Below the pieces are notes generated by a model, which worked only from the letters and a program-made list of their open reading frames with translations, was not told where the DNA came from and searched no databases. A stretch of DNA of 64,000 nt from Enterococcus larvae. GTDB taxonomy: Bacteria; Bacillota; Bacilli; Lactobacillales; Enterococcaceae. The stretch is taken from assembly GCF_017830045.1 (NCBI RefSeq), contig NZ_JAEDXU010000001.1:310001-374000 (forward strand), read 5' to 3'. The translations under genes were made by a program, and so were the position numbers. Below are positions 19,435 to 29,390 of this stretch, one piece after another (positions within the stretch are counted from its first letter, which is position 1; each line of letters starts with the position of its first letter).

Positions 19435-19444
19435 GGTATATACC
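19435..19444. promoter_or_regulatory. Probable operator of the GntR/UTRA regulator
   Basis: GGTATATACC, a perfect 10-base palindrome that contains GTATATAC, fitting the HutC-subfamily consensus GT-N-TA-N-AC. Located just upstream of the regulator gene. The remainder of 19445-19690 shows no gene or strong signal. Confidence 0.5.
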
Positions 19445-19691
19445 TCATTAACAACCACATTTTATGATATAAAAGGATAAATCAACATTCTGTCAATTTT
19501 GGTCTAAGTGAAATCTAGTAACATAGCAAGCGAAAAAGATAGATCTGAACAGGCTTTTCCTTAGAAAATACAACAACCAGCTAGTGACCAAAAACATCAG
19601 ACAAACCTTCGACATAACCATGTCACACTGCTCTGGTTGTGAGTAAACAAAATGCTAGGATCTTCTGTCCTATTCCTTCAACAAGAAGAAA

Positions 19692-19740
19692 AGAGCAGAA
19701 CAATCCTCCAATCGAAAATTGCTCTGCTCTCAAATTATTC
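19692..19740 (-). terminator. Terminator of the activase-fusion gene
   Basis: AGAGCAGA (19692-19699) pairs with TCTGCTCT (19733-19740), with CAAT/ATTG continuing the stem inside; on the minus strand TTTTCTTCTT follows. It lies 79 bases past the stop of the 1414-residue gene. Confidence 0.7.
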
Positions 19741-19818
19741 ACTATTCAAAAAACAGCTTTGCTTTACAACACATATCAGGTTCCAATTCTTTTGCTGTTG
19801 TACACTGCATAATCATGA

Positions 19819-22800
19819 TCAGGAATGAACTTCTTCCTTCATCATTTTATTAGCGGTCGCCATCATCAAACGAATCCGATTTAATTGATTGACTAATGAA
19901 ACGCCAGGATCGTAATCCACTGCTGCGATATTGGCTTTCGGATACTGATGTCTCAGCTCCTTGATTACACCTTTACCAACTACGTGGTTCGGCAAACAAC
20001 CAAACGGCTGCATACAAACAATATTATTGACACCTGTTTTCAAGAGCTCGATCATTTCCCCAGTCAAGAACCAGCCTTCACCAGTATGATTTCCAATTGA
20101 AAGGATTTTTCCAGCATCTTCAGCTAATTCATAAATCGAAGTAATGCCGTCAAAACGGGCTGAACTTCTTAACGCTTTATCCATTGGCTTCTCAACCAAT
20201 TCGATCATGCGGATAGCAAATTCAGCAATCATTTTACTCTTCTTAGACATCCCCAAATTCTCATATTTAAAAATCTGATTATATAAAGAATAATTCATGA
20301 AGCCAACGATATCTGGAACAACAGCCTCTGCCCCTTCTGCTTCCAGAAGTCGAACAATGTCATTGTTGGCCGTTGGAGAATACTTCACGAGGATTTCACC
20401 AACTACACCTACCTTTGGTTTTTCGATATCAAGTAATGGTACCTCATCAAAATCTTTGATGATTTTCTTCATGTTTCGGTTGAACTGAGTCAATGAACCA
20501 TTACGAATATTTTTCTCGATTTTCTTCAGCCACTCTTCGTGCATCCGATCGATCATTCCCACTTCCGTTTCATACGGACGAGTACGATAAACCACACGCT
20601 CAAACAAATCTCCATACAGGAAGGAAATCGCCACTCGTTTCAACATCGGCAATGTAAATTTGAATCCCGGGCTGGACTCCACACCTTTATTTCCTAAAGA
20701 GATAGAGATAACCGGAACTTGAGGGAAGCCAGCATCATTCAACGCTTTCCTCAATAGCGGAATATAGTTAGTTGCTCGACAACCGCCGCCTGTCTGAGTC
20801 ATCATTACACTGACATTATTCAAGTCGTACTCTCCGCTTTGAAGTGCTTCAACTAACTGACCAATAGAAATGATTGCTGGATAACAGGAATCATTATTGA
20901 CATATTTCAGACCTACATTAATGGCCTCTTTATCTTCCGCCGGCAGACAAACAACATTATAGCCGGAGGCTTTCAAGGCCAGATCAACAAGCCCTGTTTG
21001 ATGGATCGGGCTCAGCATCGGCAACAACAATGTATGGTTTCTCTTCATCTGCTTCGTAAAGATAATTTTTTCTTGGGTTTCTTCCTGAACTTTCGGTTCA
21101 AAGCCGCGACGATCTCTTTCGCCAACTGCAGCTTTCAATGAACGCAGACGAATTCTGATAGCACCTAAATTCGACCCTTCATCAATCTTCAATACTGTAT
21201 AGATTTTCCCATGCTGCTCCATGATTTCTTCCACCTGATCGGTTGTTACAGCATCCAGCCCGCAGCCGAATGAGTTCAACTGAACCAGCTCAAGGTTTTT
21301 AGATTTAGCTACTACTTTTGCAGCAGCATATAGTCTTGAATGATACACCCATTGATTGACGACCCGCAGATTATTGATATCTCCCAGATGAGAAATACTG
21401 TCTTCTGTCAATACATGGAAGCCTTCTTGTGTGATCACCTCTGCGATTCCGTGATTGATTTCAGGGTCCAAATGATATGGACGACCAGATAGAACAACAC
21501 CCTTCTGCCCTTTTTGATTGAGCATCATCAGTGTTTCTTCCCCTTTGTTTCGAATATCTTCTTTGAAGTTCTCCAATTCTTCATAGCCATGATGAAGTGC
21601 TTTTTGGATTTCTTCCTTTGGAATCCCTAAATCTTGGAAGGTAACAGCTAGAACATCTGCTACAGAAGCTTCGTTAGCCAGATTGATGAATGGGTTGCGG
21701 TAATCCACTTTGCCTTCACGAATATCATCCACGTTATTTCGAATAACATCCGGATAGCTTTGAACGATTGGACAGTTAAAGTGATTGTCTGCGTTCGCAT
21801 CTTCCTGTCTTTCGAATACAACACCCGGATAGAAAATCATTGGGATGCCCTTATCGATCATAGCTTGAATGTGTCCATGTGTGATTTTTGCCGGATAACA
21901 GGCTGTATCACTAGGAATAGTCTCCATTCCCTGCTCATATAACTCCTTGTTGGAGCGTGGAGATAACTCCACTCTGTAGCCTAAATCCGTGAAGAATGTA
22001 AACCACAACGGATAATTTTCATACATATTCAGTACGCGGGGAATCCCAACCGTCCCTCTAACAGCGTCTTTTTCTTTCAGCGGACGATATTTGAATAAGC
22101 GTCGATACTTGTACTCAACTAAATTAACTTTACGATCCTCGCGCTTAACTTTGATTTTAGCTCCACGTTCACAGCGGTTTCCTGTAATGAATTGACGGCC
22201 ATCTGAAAAGATTGTAACTGTCATCATACAGTTGTTCTCACAAAGACCACAGTGGGTAAATTCCTTCTCCGCAGTAAAAGCATCCAGCTCTTCTGACGAA
22301 AGGAGGGCTGTCTCCTCGCCTAGCTCATAGTTCTCTAAAGCAATCAGTGCAGAACCATAAGCTCCCATCAACCCAGCGATCGATGGACGAACGACTTCTC
22401 TGCCGCTGATCATTTCAAATGCCCGCAGGACAGCTTCATTATAGAAGGTACCACCCTGACAGACGATTTTCTTCCCAAGCTCTTCTGGTCGACGTATCTT
22501 GATTACTTTATAAATTGCATTCTTGATGACAGAATAAGACAGACCTGCTGAAATATCGCCAACAGAAGCGCCTTCCTTTTGAACCTGTTTCACCTTTGAA
22601 TTCATAAACACGGTACAGCGTGAACCTAAATCTACAGGCCCCCTTGAGCTTAATGCTTCTAAGGCAAAATCCTTCACATCAAAATTCAATGACTTGGCAA
22701 ACGTTTCAATAAATGATCCACAACCAGACGAACATGCTTCATTCAGCTGGATAGAAGATAGTACACCTTCTTTGATGGTCATGGCTTTCATATCCTGACC

Positions 22801-24063
22801 ACCAATATCCAGAATAAAGTCTACTCCGGGTTGAAAATGATCAGCCGCTTTATAATGGGCCATTGTTTCTACTTCACCGATATCGACCTTCAATGCATTT
22901 TTGATTAGATGTTCGCCGTAGCCTGTTACAGCAGACTTTCCGATAAACACATCCTTCGGTAACTGACTGTACAGATCCTTCAATACTTCCATCGTCGTTT
23001 CCAAAGGTTGTCCTTGATTGTTACCATAGAAAGAGAACAGCAGATTCCCTTCTTCATCAATCAATGTGACCTTGGTTGTCGTTGAACCTGCATCGATACC
23101 TAAAAAGGCAACACCTTTATGCGTCGCAAGGTCTTTTTCCTTTGCTTTTGCCTGACCATGACGCTCTCTGAATTCTTCCAGTTCCTTATCATTATTGAAC
23201 AAGGGCTCCAGTGTATCTGTCGGCTTCAGCTGATCACTGTCGCCGCCTGTCAACCGATTCAAGATCGTTTTCAAATTCGTTTCTTCTGCATCCTCTGAAT
23301 AAATCGCCGCACCCATTGCAACGAAAAGTTGCGGGTTTTCCGGGAAAATGACATCCTCCGGTTGAATATCCAAGGTTTCAATAAAGCGTCGACGCAATTC
23401 CGACATGAAAAATAAAGGCCCGCCTAAGAAAGCGATTTTCCCTTTGATTTTTCTTCCGGCTGCTAATCCGGCAATCGTCTGATTGACTACAGCCTGAAAA
23501 ATGCTGGCCGCGATATCTTCCTTGGCAGCTCCTTCATTGATCAGCGGCTGAACATCCGTTTTCGCAAATACTCCGCATCTGGAAGCGATTGGATAAATCG
23601 TTTGATAATTTTTCGCCAGCTCATTGACGCCGTTCGCATCGGTTTTCAGCAACACTGCCATTTGGTCAATGAACGCGCCAGTCCCGCCGGCACAGCTTCC
23701 GTTCATCCGCTGCTCTAGTGCACCTTCAAAAAAGGTGATTTTGGCATCTTCACCACCTAGTTCAATCGCTACATCTGTTTCCGGAATGATCTCCTCTACG
23801 GTTCTGGTGCAGGCAATCACTTCTTGTACGAATGGAATCTCCAATACATCGGAAAGGCCCATCCCGCCTGATCCGGTAATCATCATTGTCAATGGTGTCT
23901 CTTCACCTAATAATTCTTGTGCTTCATTCAGTACGCGTTCTGCAGCTGCCTTTACATCTGAGTAATGACGCTCATATTTCGCGTATTTTGTTTCGTTATT
24001 TTCATCGACGATCACTAATTTAACGGTTGTTGAACCGACATCGATTCCTGCTCTTAGTTTCAT
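19819..24063 (-). CDS. Giant 2-hydroxyacyl-CoA dehydratase activase / reductase-like fusion protein
   Basis: 1414 residues. Two tandem BcrAD/BadFG ATPase domains (actin-fold; [10 protein letters not shown] at the start and [10 protein letters not shown] near residue 321), each with a Cys loop ([22 protein letters not shown]) that in HgdC-type activases holds a [4Fe-4S] cluster at the dimer face. Near residue 604 comes CGLCENNC, then a DUF2229 domain (from about 670), and from about 1000 an HgdB-like part with conserved Cys ([27 protein letters not shown]). Related proteins couple ATP hydrolysis to low-potential electron transfer. No dehydratase genes adjoin, so the substrate is unknown. A TetR gene is divergent. 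SD GGAGG. Confidence 0.85.
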   Translation of the reverse strand: MKLRAGIDVGSTTVKLVIVDENNETKYAKYERHYSDVKAAAERVLNEAQELLGEETPLTMMITGSGGMGLSDVLEIPFVQEVIACTRTVEEIIPETDVAIELGGEDAKITFFEGALEQRMNGSCAGGTGAFIDQMAVLLKTDANGVNELAKNYQTIYPIASRCGVFAKTDVQPLINEGAAKEDIAASIFQAVVNQTIAGLAAGRKIKGKIAFLGGPLFFMSELRRRFIETLDIQPEDVIFPENPQLFVAMGAAIYSEDAEETNLKTILNRLTGGDSDQLKPTDTLEPLFNNDKELEEFRERHGQAKAKEKDLATHKGVAFLGIDAGSTTTKVTLIDEEGNLLFSFYGNNQGQPLETTMEVLKDLYSQLPKDVFIGKSAVTGYGEHLIKNALKVDIGEVETMAHYKAADHFQPGVDFILDIGGQDMKAMTIKEGVLSSIQLNEACSSGCGSFIETFAKSLNFDVKDFALEALSSRGPVDLGSRCTVFMNSKVKQVQKEGASVGDISAGLSYSVIKNAIYKVIKIRRPEELGKKIVCQGGTFYNEAVLRAFEMISGREVVRPSIAGLMGAYGSALIALENYELGEETALLSSEELDAFTAEKEFTHCGLCENNCMMTVTIFSDGRQFITGNRCERGAKIKVKREDRKVNLVEYKYRRLFKYRPLKEKDAVRGTVGIPRVLNMYENYPLWFTFFTDLGYRVELSPRSNKELYEQGMETIPSDTACYPAKITHGHIQAMIDKGIPMIFYPGVVFERQEDANADNHFNCPIVQSYPDVIRNNVDDIREGKVDYRNPFINLANEASVADVLAVTFQDLGIPKEEIQKALHHGYEELENFKEDIRNKGEETLMMLNQKGQKGVVLSGRPYHLDPEINHGIAEVITQEGFHVLTEDSISHLGDINNLRVVNQWVYHSRLYAAAKVVAKSKNLELVQLNSFGCGLDAVTTDQVEEIMEQHGKIYTVLKIDEGSNLGAIRIRLRSLKAAVGERDRRGFEPKVQEETQEKIIFTKQMKRNHTLLLPMLSPIHQTGLVDLALKASGYNVVCLPAEDKEAINVGLKYVNNDSCYPAIISIGQLVEALQSGEYDLNNVSVMMTQTGGGCRATNYIPLLRKALNDAGFPQVPVISISLGNKGVESSPGFKFTLPMLKRVAISFLYGDLFERVVYRTRPYETEVGMIDRMHEEWLKKIEKNIRNGSLTQFNRNMKKIIKDFDEVPLLDIEKPKVGVVGEILVKYSPTANNDIVRLLEAEGAEAVVPDIVGFMNYSLYNQIFKYENLGMSKKSKMIAEFAIRMIELVEKPMDKALRSSARFDGITSIYELAEDAGKILSIGNHTGEGWFLTGEMIELLKTGVNNIVCMQPFGCLPNHVVGKGVIKELRHQYPKANIAAVDYDPGVSLVNQLNRIRLMMATANKMMKEEVHS

Positions 24064-24096
24064 TGTTGACCTCCACTTCTAAGAGAAACAATTCAC

Positions 24097-24118
24097 AATC
24101 AACAACACCCTGTTGATT
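24097..24118. promoter_or_regulatory. Palindrome overlapping the tetR-side promoter
   Basis: AATCAACA, six bases, TGTTGATT: perfect 8-bp arms in the divergent intergenic region. It overlaps the -35 of the rightward promoter and is a candidate TetR operator. Confidence 0.5.
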
Positions 24119-24142
24119 AACTTACATTGTGTTTGTTATAAT
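24113..24142 (+). promoter_or_regulatory. Promoter for the TetR gene
   Basis: TTGATT (24113-24118), 18-base spacer, TATAAT (24137-24142). For the opposite direction, TTGCAA and TAAAAT with a 17-base spacer lie near 24180-24155, so the two genes appear to have divergent, overlapping control. Confidence 0.5.
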
Positions 24143-24210
24143 ACTTATGTCTATTTTAGAAAGAAATAAATTTTTTTGCAACAAGCAAATGCCCCTATTT
24201 TGTGAGATAA

Positions 24211-24235
24211 GCAACAAACCCATATGGATTGTTGC
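24211..24235. promoter_or_regulatory. Second palindrome upstream of the TetR gene
   Basis: GCAACAA and TTGTTGC arms, 25 bases in all with 22 symmetric positions around a central T, in the leader just before the SD. A further GCAACAA half-site lies at 24178-24184. Likely a second operator or a leader hairpin. Confidence 0.45.
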
Positions 24236-24257
24236 CTTTTAGAAAGGAATTTCTCAA

Positions 24258-24863
24258 ATGAAAAAGAAAGATCTGAGAGTTATGCGTACCCACAAAATGA
24301 TAATTGAAGCTTTTTTTCATCTTGTTGAAGAAAAAGGTTTTGAGGCAATCACTATCCAGGAGATTGCTGACCGAGCAATGATCAATCGTGCAACCTTCTA
24401 CGCCCATTTCAAAGACAAGCAGGATCTTTATGATCAAATCTTTGATTTTGCTGTTCAGGCATTCACCTCTGCCCTCGATACAGACAAAACCATTCAAGGG
24501 AATCGAATCGAAGTAAAAAAAATCGAGCTGCTGCTTACGACAATCTACAATAATATCCACAAAAATAAGAACTTCTTCCTGACGATCATGGACGGGAGCT
24601 CCAATGAAACCTTGCGAAGAAAACTCGCTGATATCCTTTATGAAAAATATGCAGATACGTTGGCTCATTTAAGAATCACTGAAAACGACATTGAGGTTCC
24701 TGTAGATTTTATTATCGAATACATGACTTCAATCTTTATCGGTACACTTCATTGGTGGATCACCAGCGACACAGATATGACACCTAATCATCTAGCTCGA
24801 CTTGTTATCAAGCTGGTGGGCAATGGCCATTTGACGATCCTTGGTATCGAGATAGAAAAATGA
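24258..24863 (+). CDS. TetR/AcrR-family regulator divergent from the activase fusion
   Basis: 201 residues. N-terminal HTH (HKMIIEAFFHLVEEKGFEAITIQEIADRAMINRATFYAHFKDKQDLYDQIFD) and a helical C-terminal domain with FIIEYMTSIFIGTLHWWIT, typical of the TetR_C subgroup common in Firmicutes (FabT/DhaS-like outline). It is transcribed away from the giant activase gene, and the shared region holds two palindromes, so it probably controls that gene and itself. AAAGGAA before the ATG; strong terminator behind. Confidence 0.88.
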   Translation: MKKKDLRVMRTHKMIIEAFFHLVEEKGFEAITIQEIADRAMINRATFYAHFKDKQDLYDQIFDFAVQAFTSALDTDKTIQGNRIEVKKIELLLTTIYNNIHKNKNFFLTIMDGSSNETLRRKLADILYEKYADTLAHLRITENDIEVPVDFIIEYMTSIFIGTLHWWITSDTDMTPNHLARLVIKLVGNGHLTILGIEIEK

Positions 24864-24869
24864 TCATAA

Positions 24870-24910
24870 AAAATCGTCTGCTCTCATCAATGATGAAAGC
24901 AGACGATTTT
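24870..24910 (+). terminator. Terminator of the TetR gene
   Basis: AAAATCGTCTGCT and AGCAGACGATTTT, 13-bp perfect stem with TCATC/GATGA inside, followed by GTTTTT. Confidence 0.88.
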
Positions 24911-24925
24911 GTTTTTCAAAAAGGT

Positions 24926-25078
24926 CTATCTGTTTTTTGCATGCCACTTTTTATGGTGTGCTGTTTTTCTGTCAGAAGTTATTTTATTGGTCAAACCAAG
25001 AGTGACATTATACTTTTTTTGCTTAGATAAGTCATACAGTCTTTCTGCAGTATCAGTGATTTTTTCTTTCAATTTCAT
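24926..25078 (-). CDS. Small basic hypothetical protein (50 residues)
   Basis: The ATG at 25078 has GGAGAG 8 bases before it and gives MKLKEKITDTAERLYDLSKQ and a further 30 residues rich in Lys and His (ending HHKKWHAKNR). The open frame extends upstream without a ribosome site. No domain recognised. It converges with the TetR gene and is followed by that gene's hairpin. The clean SD and basic composition make it a probable gene. Confidence 0.5.
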   Translation of the reverse strand: MKLKEKITDTAERLYDLSKQKKYNVTLGLTNKITSDRKTAHHKKWHAKNR

Positions 25079-25169
25079 ACGATCGCTCTCCTCTGATTTT
25101 TTAATAGAATGATGATCATAAATAATATAAAAACAGAGCTGCTCACTCAACATGAACAACTCCTACAGA

Positions 25170-25241
25170 CTGGGGTAGCTGGATTCGAACCAACGAGTGA
25201 CGGAGTCAAAGTCCGTTGCCTTACCACTTGGCTATACCCCA
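25170..25241 (-). tRNA. tRNA-Gln (UUG)
   Basis: 72-base cloverleaf: acceptor TGGGGTA/TACCCCA with discriminator G, anticodon loop CTTTGAC (anticodon TTG), T-arm GTTGGTTCGAATCCAGC. CCA is not encoded. Ten bases after tRNA-Tyr, so the two are probably co-transcribed. Confidence 0.95.
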
Positions 25242-25251
25242 AAATAAAATA

Positions 25252-25332
25252 TGGAGGAGAGTGGATTCGAACCACTGAACCCTAAGGAACGGATTTACAG
25301 TCCGTCGCGTTTAGCCACTTCGCTACTCCTCC
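25252..25332 (-). tRNA. tRNA-Tyr (GUA)
   Basis: 81-base class II tRNA with a long variable arm: acceptor GGAGGAG/CTCCTCC, discriminator A, anticodon GTA within CTGTAAA, T-loop GTTCGAATC. Confidence 0.95.
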
Positions 25333-25415
25333 ATGAGGTTTCTTAAAAACCTGACTTACTTATAATACATAATTTTTTCTGTAAATGCAAGTGTTATTTT
25401 TAAAATTTTTCTCTT

Positions 25416-25649
25416 TTATTCTGCTAGATTCCATTGACGAATAATTGTCTCAATTCCTTCTTCAATAGACTTCACTGTACCGGAAGTTTCTCCGTTCATT
25501 TCAAGCACAAATTTTTTCCCATCTTTAGGCAGGATACGTCCGATTTCTTTTTTTCCAATCAGCATTTTTGTAATAGTAACGGATTGTCCTTCGATTTTCA
25601 ATTGTTCTTCTTCTATTCTTACTTCAATATCCTTGTTCTTTTTCGACAT
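25416..25649 (-). CDS. DUF2969 family protein
   Basis: 77 residues: SKKNKDIEVRIEEEQL..., MLIGKKEIGRILP, and C-terminal EEGIETIIRQWNL, which fits the Lactobacillales-specific DUF2969 family. Function unknown. GGAGGAA before the ATG. It lies just upstream of the tRNA-Tyr/Gln pair. Confidence 0.82.
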   Translation of the reverse strand: MSKKNKDIEVRIEEEQLKIEGQSVTITKMLIGKKEIGRILPKDGKKFVLEMNGETSGTVKSIEEGIETIIRQWNLAE

Positions 25650-25717
25650 TTCTATTCCTCCAGAATTTCGAGGTCAGGGCAACTATTGTTTCTCTCATTG
25701 CCCCTCCTCTTTTATCG

Positions 25718-26572
25718 TTATTGTCGGAACAGTCGTCTCCTCTGATACTCGCTCAAGAAAGCGAAGAGAATCCCTCCTGCTACGGCAACCAAACCCATAG
25801 CTATAAACATCCATAAGAAACTGGATAAATAGGCCTGTACAAAATCATACATTGCTTTTGACTGTATACCAAGACGCTTTAATGCTCCTGATAAAAGAGC
25901 AACTGTCGGCAATCCCAGCATCATCAGACCACTGCCGCCAAATATGTAGGCCAAATATCGGAGAAGGCGGTGCAGGTAACCCCGCAGCGATTTAAACAGC
26001 GCAATGCTTAATAACACACACATTACACCACAAACAGCCATGAAAAGTAAAAGCTTTGATTTATAACCAATCACTCTATTCGCAAAAGAAATCAGAAAAG
26101 GCAATTCAATGTAGCCGTCGTAGATTTCTACTGAACGATCAGCAAGTACCTGAACAGATTCTTCCGTTTCCGTCGTCACTTCGATTCCATTATCGGCCGC
26201 GTATTGTCTGATTTTTTCTACGATAGAATCATTTACATTTCTACCATTGGCGATATTGAATGTCTCTTCTGGTTTGTACATTGCTGTAAAATAGGCATTG
26301 ACATCCTCTTTTACATACTCCTTAGAAACTGCTTCAGCCAACACACCAGTTGGTATATTACTTCCTAATGCACTATTTTCGATTTGACGATTGATCTCTT
26401 CTGTCAATTGCGTATAATAATCCGCCTTTTCAGCCTGTCTCTCTACATACGAACCACTGAAAAGCGTCAGATACAAGCTCAGTAATAAGAGAAAAGAGGC
26501 TAGAAATACAGATGAGAGAAAAGCCAAAAATAAACGGGAAATATTTTTCCCTATTGATGTTCGTTTTTTCAT
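25718..26572 (-). CDS. Membrane protein of the sortase locus
   Basis: 284 residues; no family recognised with confidence. One N-terminal membrane helix (residues 15-38), an external, acidic domain of about 130 residues with a conserved-looking SNIPTGVL segment, then three C-terminal helices and a basic tail (RRRLFRQ). It follows the sortase gene by 18 bases in the same orientation and is preceded by GGGGGAG, so it is probably the third member of the substrate-sortase operon. A role in assembling or presenting the sorted protein is inference. Confidence 0.6.
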   Translation of the reverse strand: MKKRTSIGKNISRLFLAFLSSVFLASFLLLLSLYLTLFSGSYVERQAEKADYYTQLTEEINRQIENSALGSNIPTGVLAEAVSKEYVKEDVNAYFTAMYKPEETFNIANGRNVNDSIVEKIRQYAADNGIEVTTETEESVQVLADRSVEIYDGYIELPFLISFANRVIGYKSKLLLFMAVCGVMCVLLSIALFKSLRGYLHRLLRYLAYIFGGSGLMMLGLPTVALLSGALKRLGIQSKAMYDFVQAYLSSFLWMFIAMGLVAVAGGILFAFLSEYQRRRLFRQ

Positions 26573-26590
26573 TTAGTCATACTCCCCCAA

Positions 26591-27274
26591 CTATATACTT
26601 TCATCGATGATTGGACCGGAAACGTAGTCAGCAAATACAAAGACACGATCTTCTGCCCAACCAATAGCATCTAAAGGATAACAAGTATATAAAATCAAGG
26701 ATCGTTTTGACTTATCACCCAATCTCTCGCGGATTTCCGGATCGTTTTGTTTAGAGACTTTCTTTTCCGTCACTTGATAAGAGTAATCGCCGTAATGGGT
26801 ATTGATAACTATCTGATCCCCTGGCTCCAAATAATAAATTTGTCCGAAGGATGGTCTGTTATGTCCGCCGATCAAGGTTGTCCCTAAATCGCCTGGAATC
26901 ATGCTGCCGATATATTGCCCGGCACCCAGACTTAAAATTTCTTCACTATCTCCATAAAACAAAGGTTCATTAATTCCAACTTTATCAATAACCACTTGTC
27001 CAAATTGATCTCCTGAAACAGGATAAACCATTTTAGAGGAAGCGATATTTCCAGCTTCGTTGATTGCTTCTTCTTTTGCTGACTGATCCGTTTTTGAAAA
27101 TAGATCATTCGTTTTAGACTCAAAAGAAGGTGCATCATTCAGCAGGATAAGCTGAACAGCAGAAGATGCGAAATTAATGACAGGTGCACCAATGATATAA
27201 ATGATAAGATAGCCGAAAAGCATAAAGAGAAGAGGCATATAGATAAATGCCCCTACCCTCTTGAATTTCTTCAT
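26591..27274 (-). CDS. Sortase (class D-like)
   Basis: 227 residues: N-terminal membrane anchor (residues 10-33), then a sortase fold. Catalytic His in IGGHNRP (about 136), Cys in LILYTCYP (about 197) and Arg in AEDRV (about 207). The CYP after the catalytic Cys recalls class D rather than class A or C, but class is uncertain. The ATG is one base past the stop of the putative substrate gene and lacks a strong SD, so translation is coupled. Its neighbour suggests a dedicated, single-substrate enzyme. Confidence 0.85.
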   Translation of the reverse strand: MKKFKRVGAFIYMPLLFMLFGYLIIYIIGAPVINFASSAVQLILLNDAPSFESKTNDLFSKTDQSAKEEAINEAGNIASSKMVYPVSGDQFGQVVIDKVGINEPLFYGDSEEILSLGAGQYIGSMIPGDLGTTLIGGHNRPSFGQIYYLEPGDQIVINTHYGDYSYQVTEKKVSKQNDPEIRERLGDKSKRSLILYTCYPLDAIGWAEDRVFVFADYVSGPIIDESI

Positions 27275-27275
27275 A

Positions 27276-27854
27276 TTAAGCTAATTTACGTTTTCTACTT
27301 ACAAATGCCGCACCTGCAGCAGCTGCCAGTAAAGAACCAAAAGTGATTCCGCTCAACGCATAGTTAACTCCTGTGTTTTTCACAGCATTTCCAGACTGGT
27401 ACACTTGGTTACCGTCTGCATCAGTAATCATAACTGCTGCGTATGATCCACCACTACCAAAAGTGATTTTCACTCCTACAGCATTCCCAGCAGCGATCAC
27501 GTAGTTTTTCAACTGATCGATCACACTTGTTGGAAGTAGGCGTAATGCATCGCCCAAAGTCGTTGCATTCGTTGTATCAACGTCCTGTGAACCAACCAAC
27601 GCAACGGCAGCACGGATATTTGTCAGTGCTTCTTCCACTTGTGCATCAGTTAATGCAACACGCTTCAGATGGTTTTCTGTTGCATTGATTTCTGCAGCAT
27701 CAAAATAGAATTTTTTGCCGCCGATCGTTGCACCAGCATTCAGTTCATCAAGGATTCTTTGCTCATTAGCAGCAATTGCTCCATCTGCTGAAGCCGGCAT
27801 AGCCAAGCCTACAAAAGTAACAATCGCAATAATGATCCCTAAGATTTTTTTCAT
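27276..27854 (-). CDS. Secreted substrate of the adjacent sortase, non-LPxTG sorting signal
   Basis: 192 residues. Cleavable signal peptide (about 1-23, ending MPASADG), a mature domain of about 130 residues with no Cys, then a cell-wall sorting signal: VKNTG pentapeptide, hydrophobic segment ALSGITFGSLLAAAAGAAFV and basic tail SRKRKLA. The motif departs from LPxTG and recalls NxxTG-type signals. A single small substrate directly before its own sortase suggests abundant surface display or polymerisation, though no pilin motif is obvious. SD GGAGG. Confidence 0.8.
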   Translation of the reverse strand: MKKILGIIIAIVTFVGLAMPASADGAIAANEQRILDELNAGATIGGKKFYFDAAEINATENHLKRVALTDAQVEEALTNIRAAVALVGSQDVDTTNATTLGDALRLLPTSVIDQLKNYVIAAGNAVGVKITFGSGGSYAAVMITDADGNQVYQSGNAVKNTGVNYALSGITFGSLLAAAAGAAFVSRKRKLA

Positions 27855-28028
27855 TAGTATCCTCCTATCTCTTAAAATTTATAATCATTCATAAACTACC
27901 GGAACAGCAGCCTATAATAAATTATACGTTTTCAATTTCACAACAATATAAACAACATCCCAAATTTAAAATTATCATACCCACATTTATTAGTCAAATC
28001 ATTTTGACCAAATTTCGGGAAAAAGGTA

Positions 28029-28685
28029 CTAATCCTCCCTTTTCGTGACTAAGGTGGCTTCTAAAATGTCATATCCAGCACTCGCCAACAGCTGACGGAT
28101 TTTATCCGCTTCTCGACTTTCAATCTGTAGCTCAATGATTGTTTCCAGCTCTTTACGATTAACAACGACCGTCAAAATACTGTAGTCATTCTCTGCAAGC
28201 AACTGCGCGATTGCTGCAAGAATCCCTTTGTGATCTTCAGGAATACGAAGCTGGACTCTGGTACCACCGTCATTATACCCGGTGATTTTCAAAAATGCAT
28301 CAAAAATATCATTATTGGTTATGATACCGATCAGTTCATTCTGACCATCCACAACCGGCAATACCCCGACATTGTTCTTTCTCATCTGATAGATGCCCTC
28401 TTCCAATAGAGAATCCGGATCTATTGTTTGTACGTTCTTTATCATTATATCTGCTGCTGTCGTTTTATTCAAAAGATAGTTCACTTCATAAACACTTAAG
28501 CTGGTTGCCTGTGACGGCATCGCTGCCTGAATCGTCCCTTCGGTCAACAATCCCACTAATCGCTCATTCTCTACGACTGGCAATCGATGGATATCATTTT
28601 TCTTCATTAAGTCGACTGCATCAAATATTTTGATATCAGGCTGGACAACGATCAGATTTTTCGTCATAAAATCTCTTATACTCAT
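28029..28685 (-). CDS. CBS-CBS-ACT domain protein (AcuB-like)
   Basis: 218 residues: CBS pair (residues 1-60 and 75-130; MTKNLIVVQPDIKIFDAVDLM, IMIKNVQTIDPDSLLEEGIYQM) and a C-terminal ACT domain (VQLRIPEDHKGILAAIAQLLAEN). B. subtilis AcuB shares this order. It starts 3 bases after livF with GGAGG, so it is the last gene of the liv operon and may sense adenylate or branched-chain amino-acid status. The ligand is not known from sequence. Confidence 0.85.
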   Translation of the reverse strand: MSIRDFMTKNLIVVQPDIKIFDAVDLMKKNDIHRLPVVENERLVGLLTEGTIQAAMPSQATSLSVYEVNYLLNKTTAADIMIKNVQTIDPDSLLEEGIYQMRKNNVGVLPVVDGQNELIGIITNNDIFDAFLKITGYNDGGTRVQLRIPEDHKGILAAIAQLLAENDYSILTVVVNRKELETIIELQIESREADKIRQLLASAGYDILEATLVTKRED

Positions 28686-28688
28686 TTA

Positions 28689-29390
28689 TTAGCCTCCTAA
28701 ATATGCTTTTTTCACTTCTTCATCATCAATCAGGTCTTTTCCAGAACCGCTAAGAACAATGCTTCCAGTCTCAAGAACATACCCTCTGTCAGCAATAGAT
28801 AATGCCATTTTCGCATTTTGCTCAATCAAAAGGACTGTCGTTCCCTGCTTGTTGATTTCTTGAATGATATTGAATATCTCCTGAATAAAAATCGGAGCTA
28901 ACCCCATAGAGGGCTCATCCAACAACAATAATTTAGGTTTGGACATCAGTGCCCGCCCCATCGCCAGCATTTGCTGTTCTCCGCCAGAAAGTGTTGCGGC
29001 ATCCTGATTTCGTCGTTCCTTCAAAATCGGGAAACGTTCAAAAATCATATCATATTCCTTCTTGAACTCTTTGTCTTTCCGTAGGAATGCACCCATTTCC
29101 AAGTTTTCTTGTACAGTCAATCCTGAAAATACATGTCGACCTTCTGGAACCTGACAAAGACCGGAAGCAACGATTTTTTGTGGAAGTGTCTTTTGAATCT
29201 CATTGCCTTCAAATACTATTTTACCAGATGATGGACGATTCAATCCGGAAATCGTTCTTAAAATTGTTGTCTTACCGGCACCATTTGCGCCAATCAATGA
29301 AACGATCTCACCTTGCTCTACATGAAAGCTGACATCCCTTACAGCTTGGATCACGCCATAATGTACAGATAGATTCTCGATTTTCAGCAT
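28689..29390 (-). CDS. livF: Branched-chain amino-acid ABC transporter ATPase LivF
   Basis: 233 residues. Walker A GANGAGKTT, LSGGEQQML signature, LLLDEPSMGLAP, and the LivF-type C-terminus VKKAYLGG. Pairs with LivG on the LivHM permease. Its ATG overlaps the livG stop (TAATG). Confidence 0.96.
   Translation of the reverse strand: MLKIENLSVHYGVIQAVRDVSFHVEQGEIVSLIGANGAGKTTILRTISGLNRPSSGKIVFEGNEIQKTLPQKIVASGLCQVPEGRHVFSGLTVQENLEMGAFLRKDKEFKKEYDMIFERFPILKERRNQDAATLSGGEQQMLAMGRALMSKPKLLLLDEPSMGLAPIFIQEIFNIIQEINKQGTTVLLIEQNAKMALSIADRGYVLETGSIVLSGSGKDLIDDEEVKKAYLGG

Noticed and set aside
24195-24668. Minus-strand open frame of 157 codons opposite the TetR gene
   Set aside because: Antisense to a clear TetR HTH protein; composition is that of a shadow frame and it covers the operator region.
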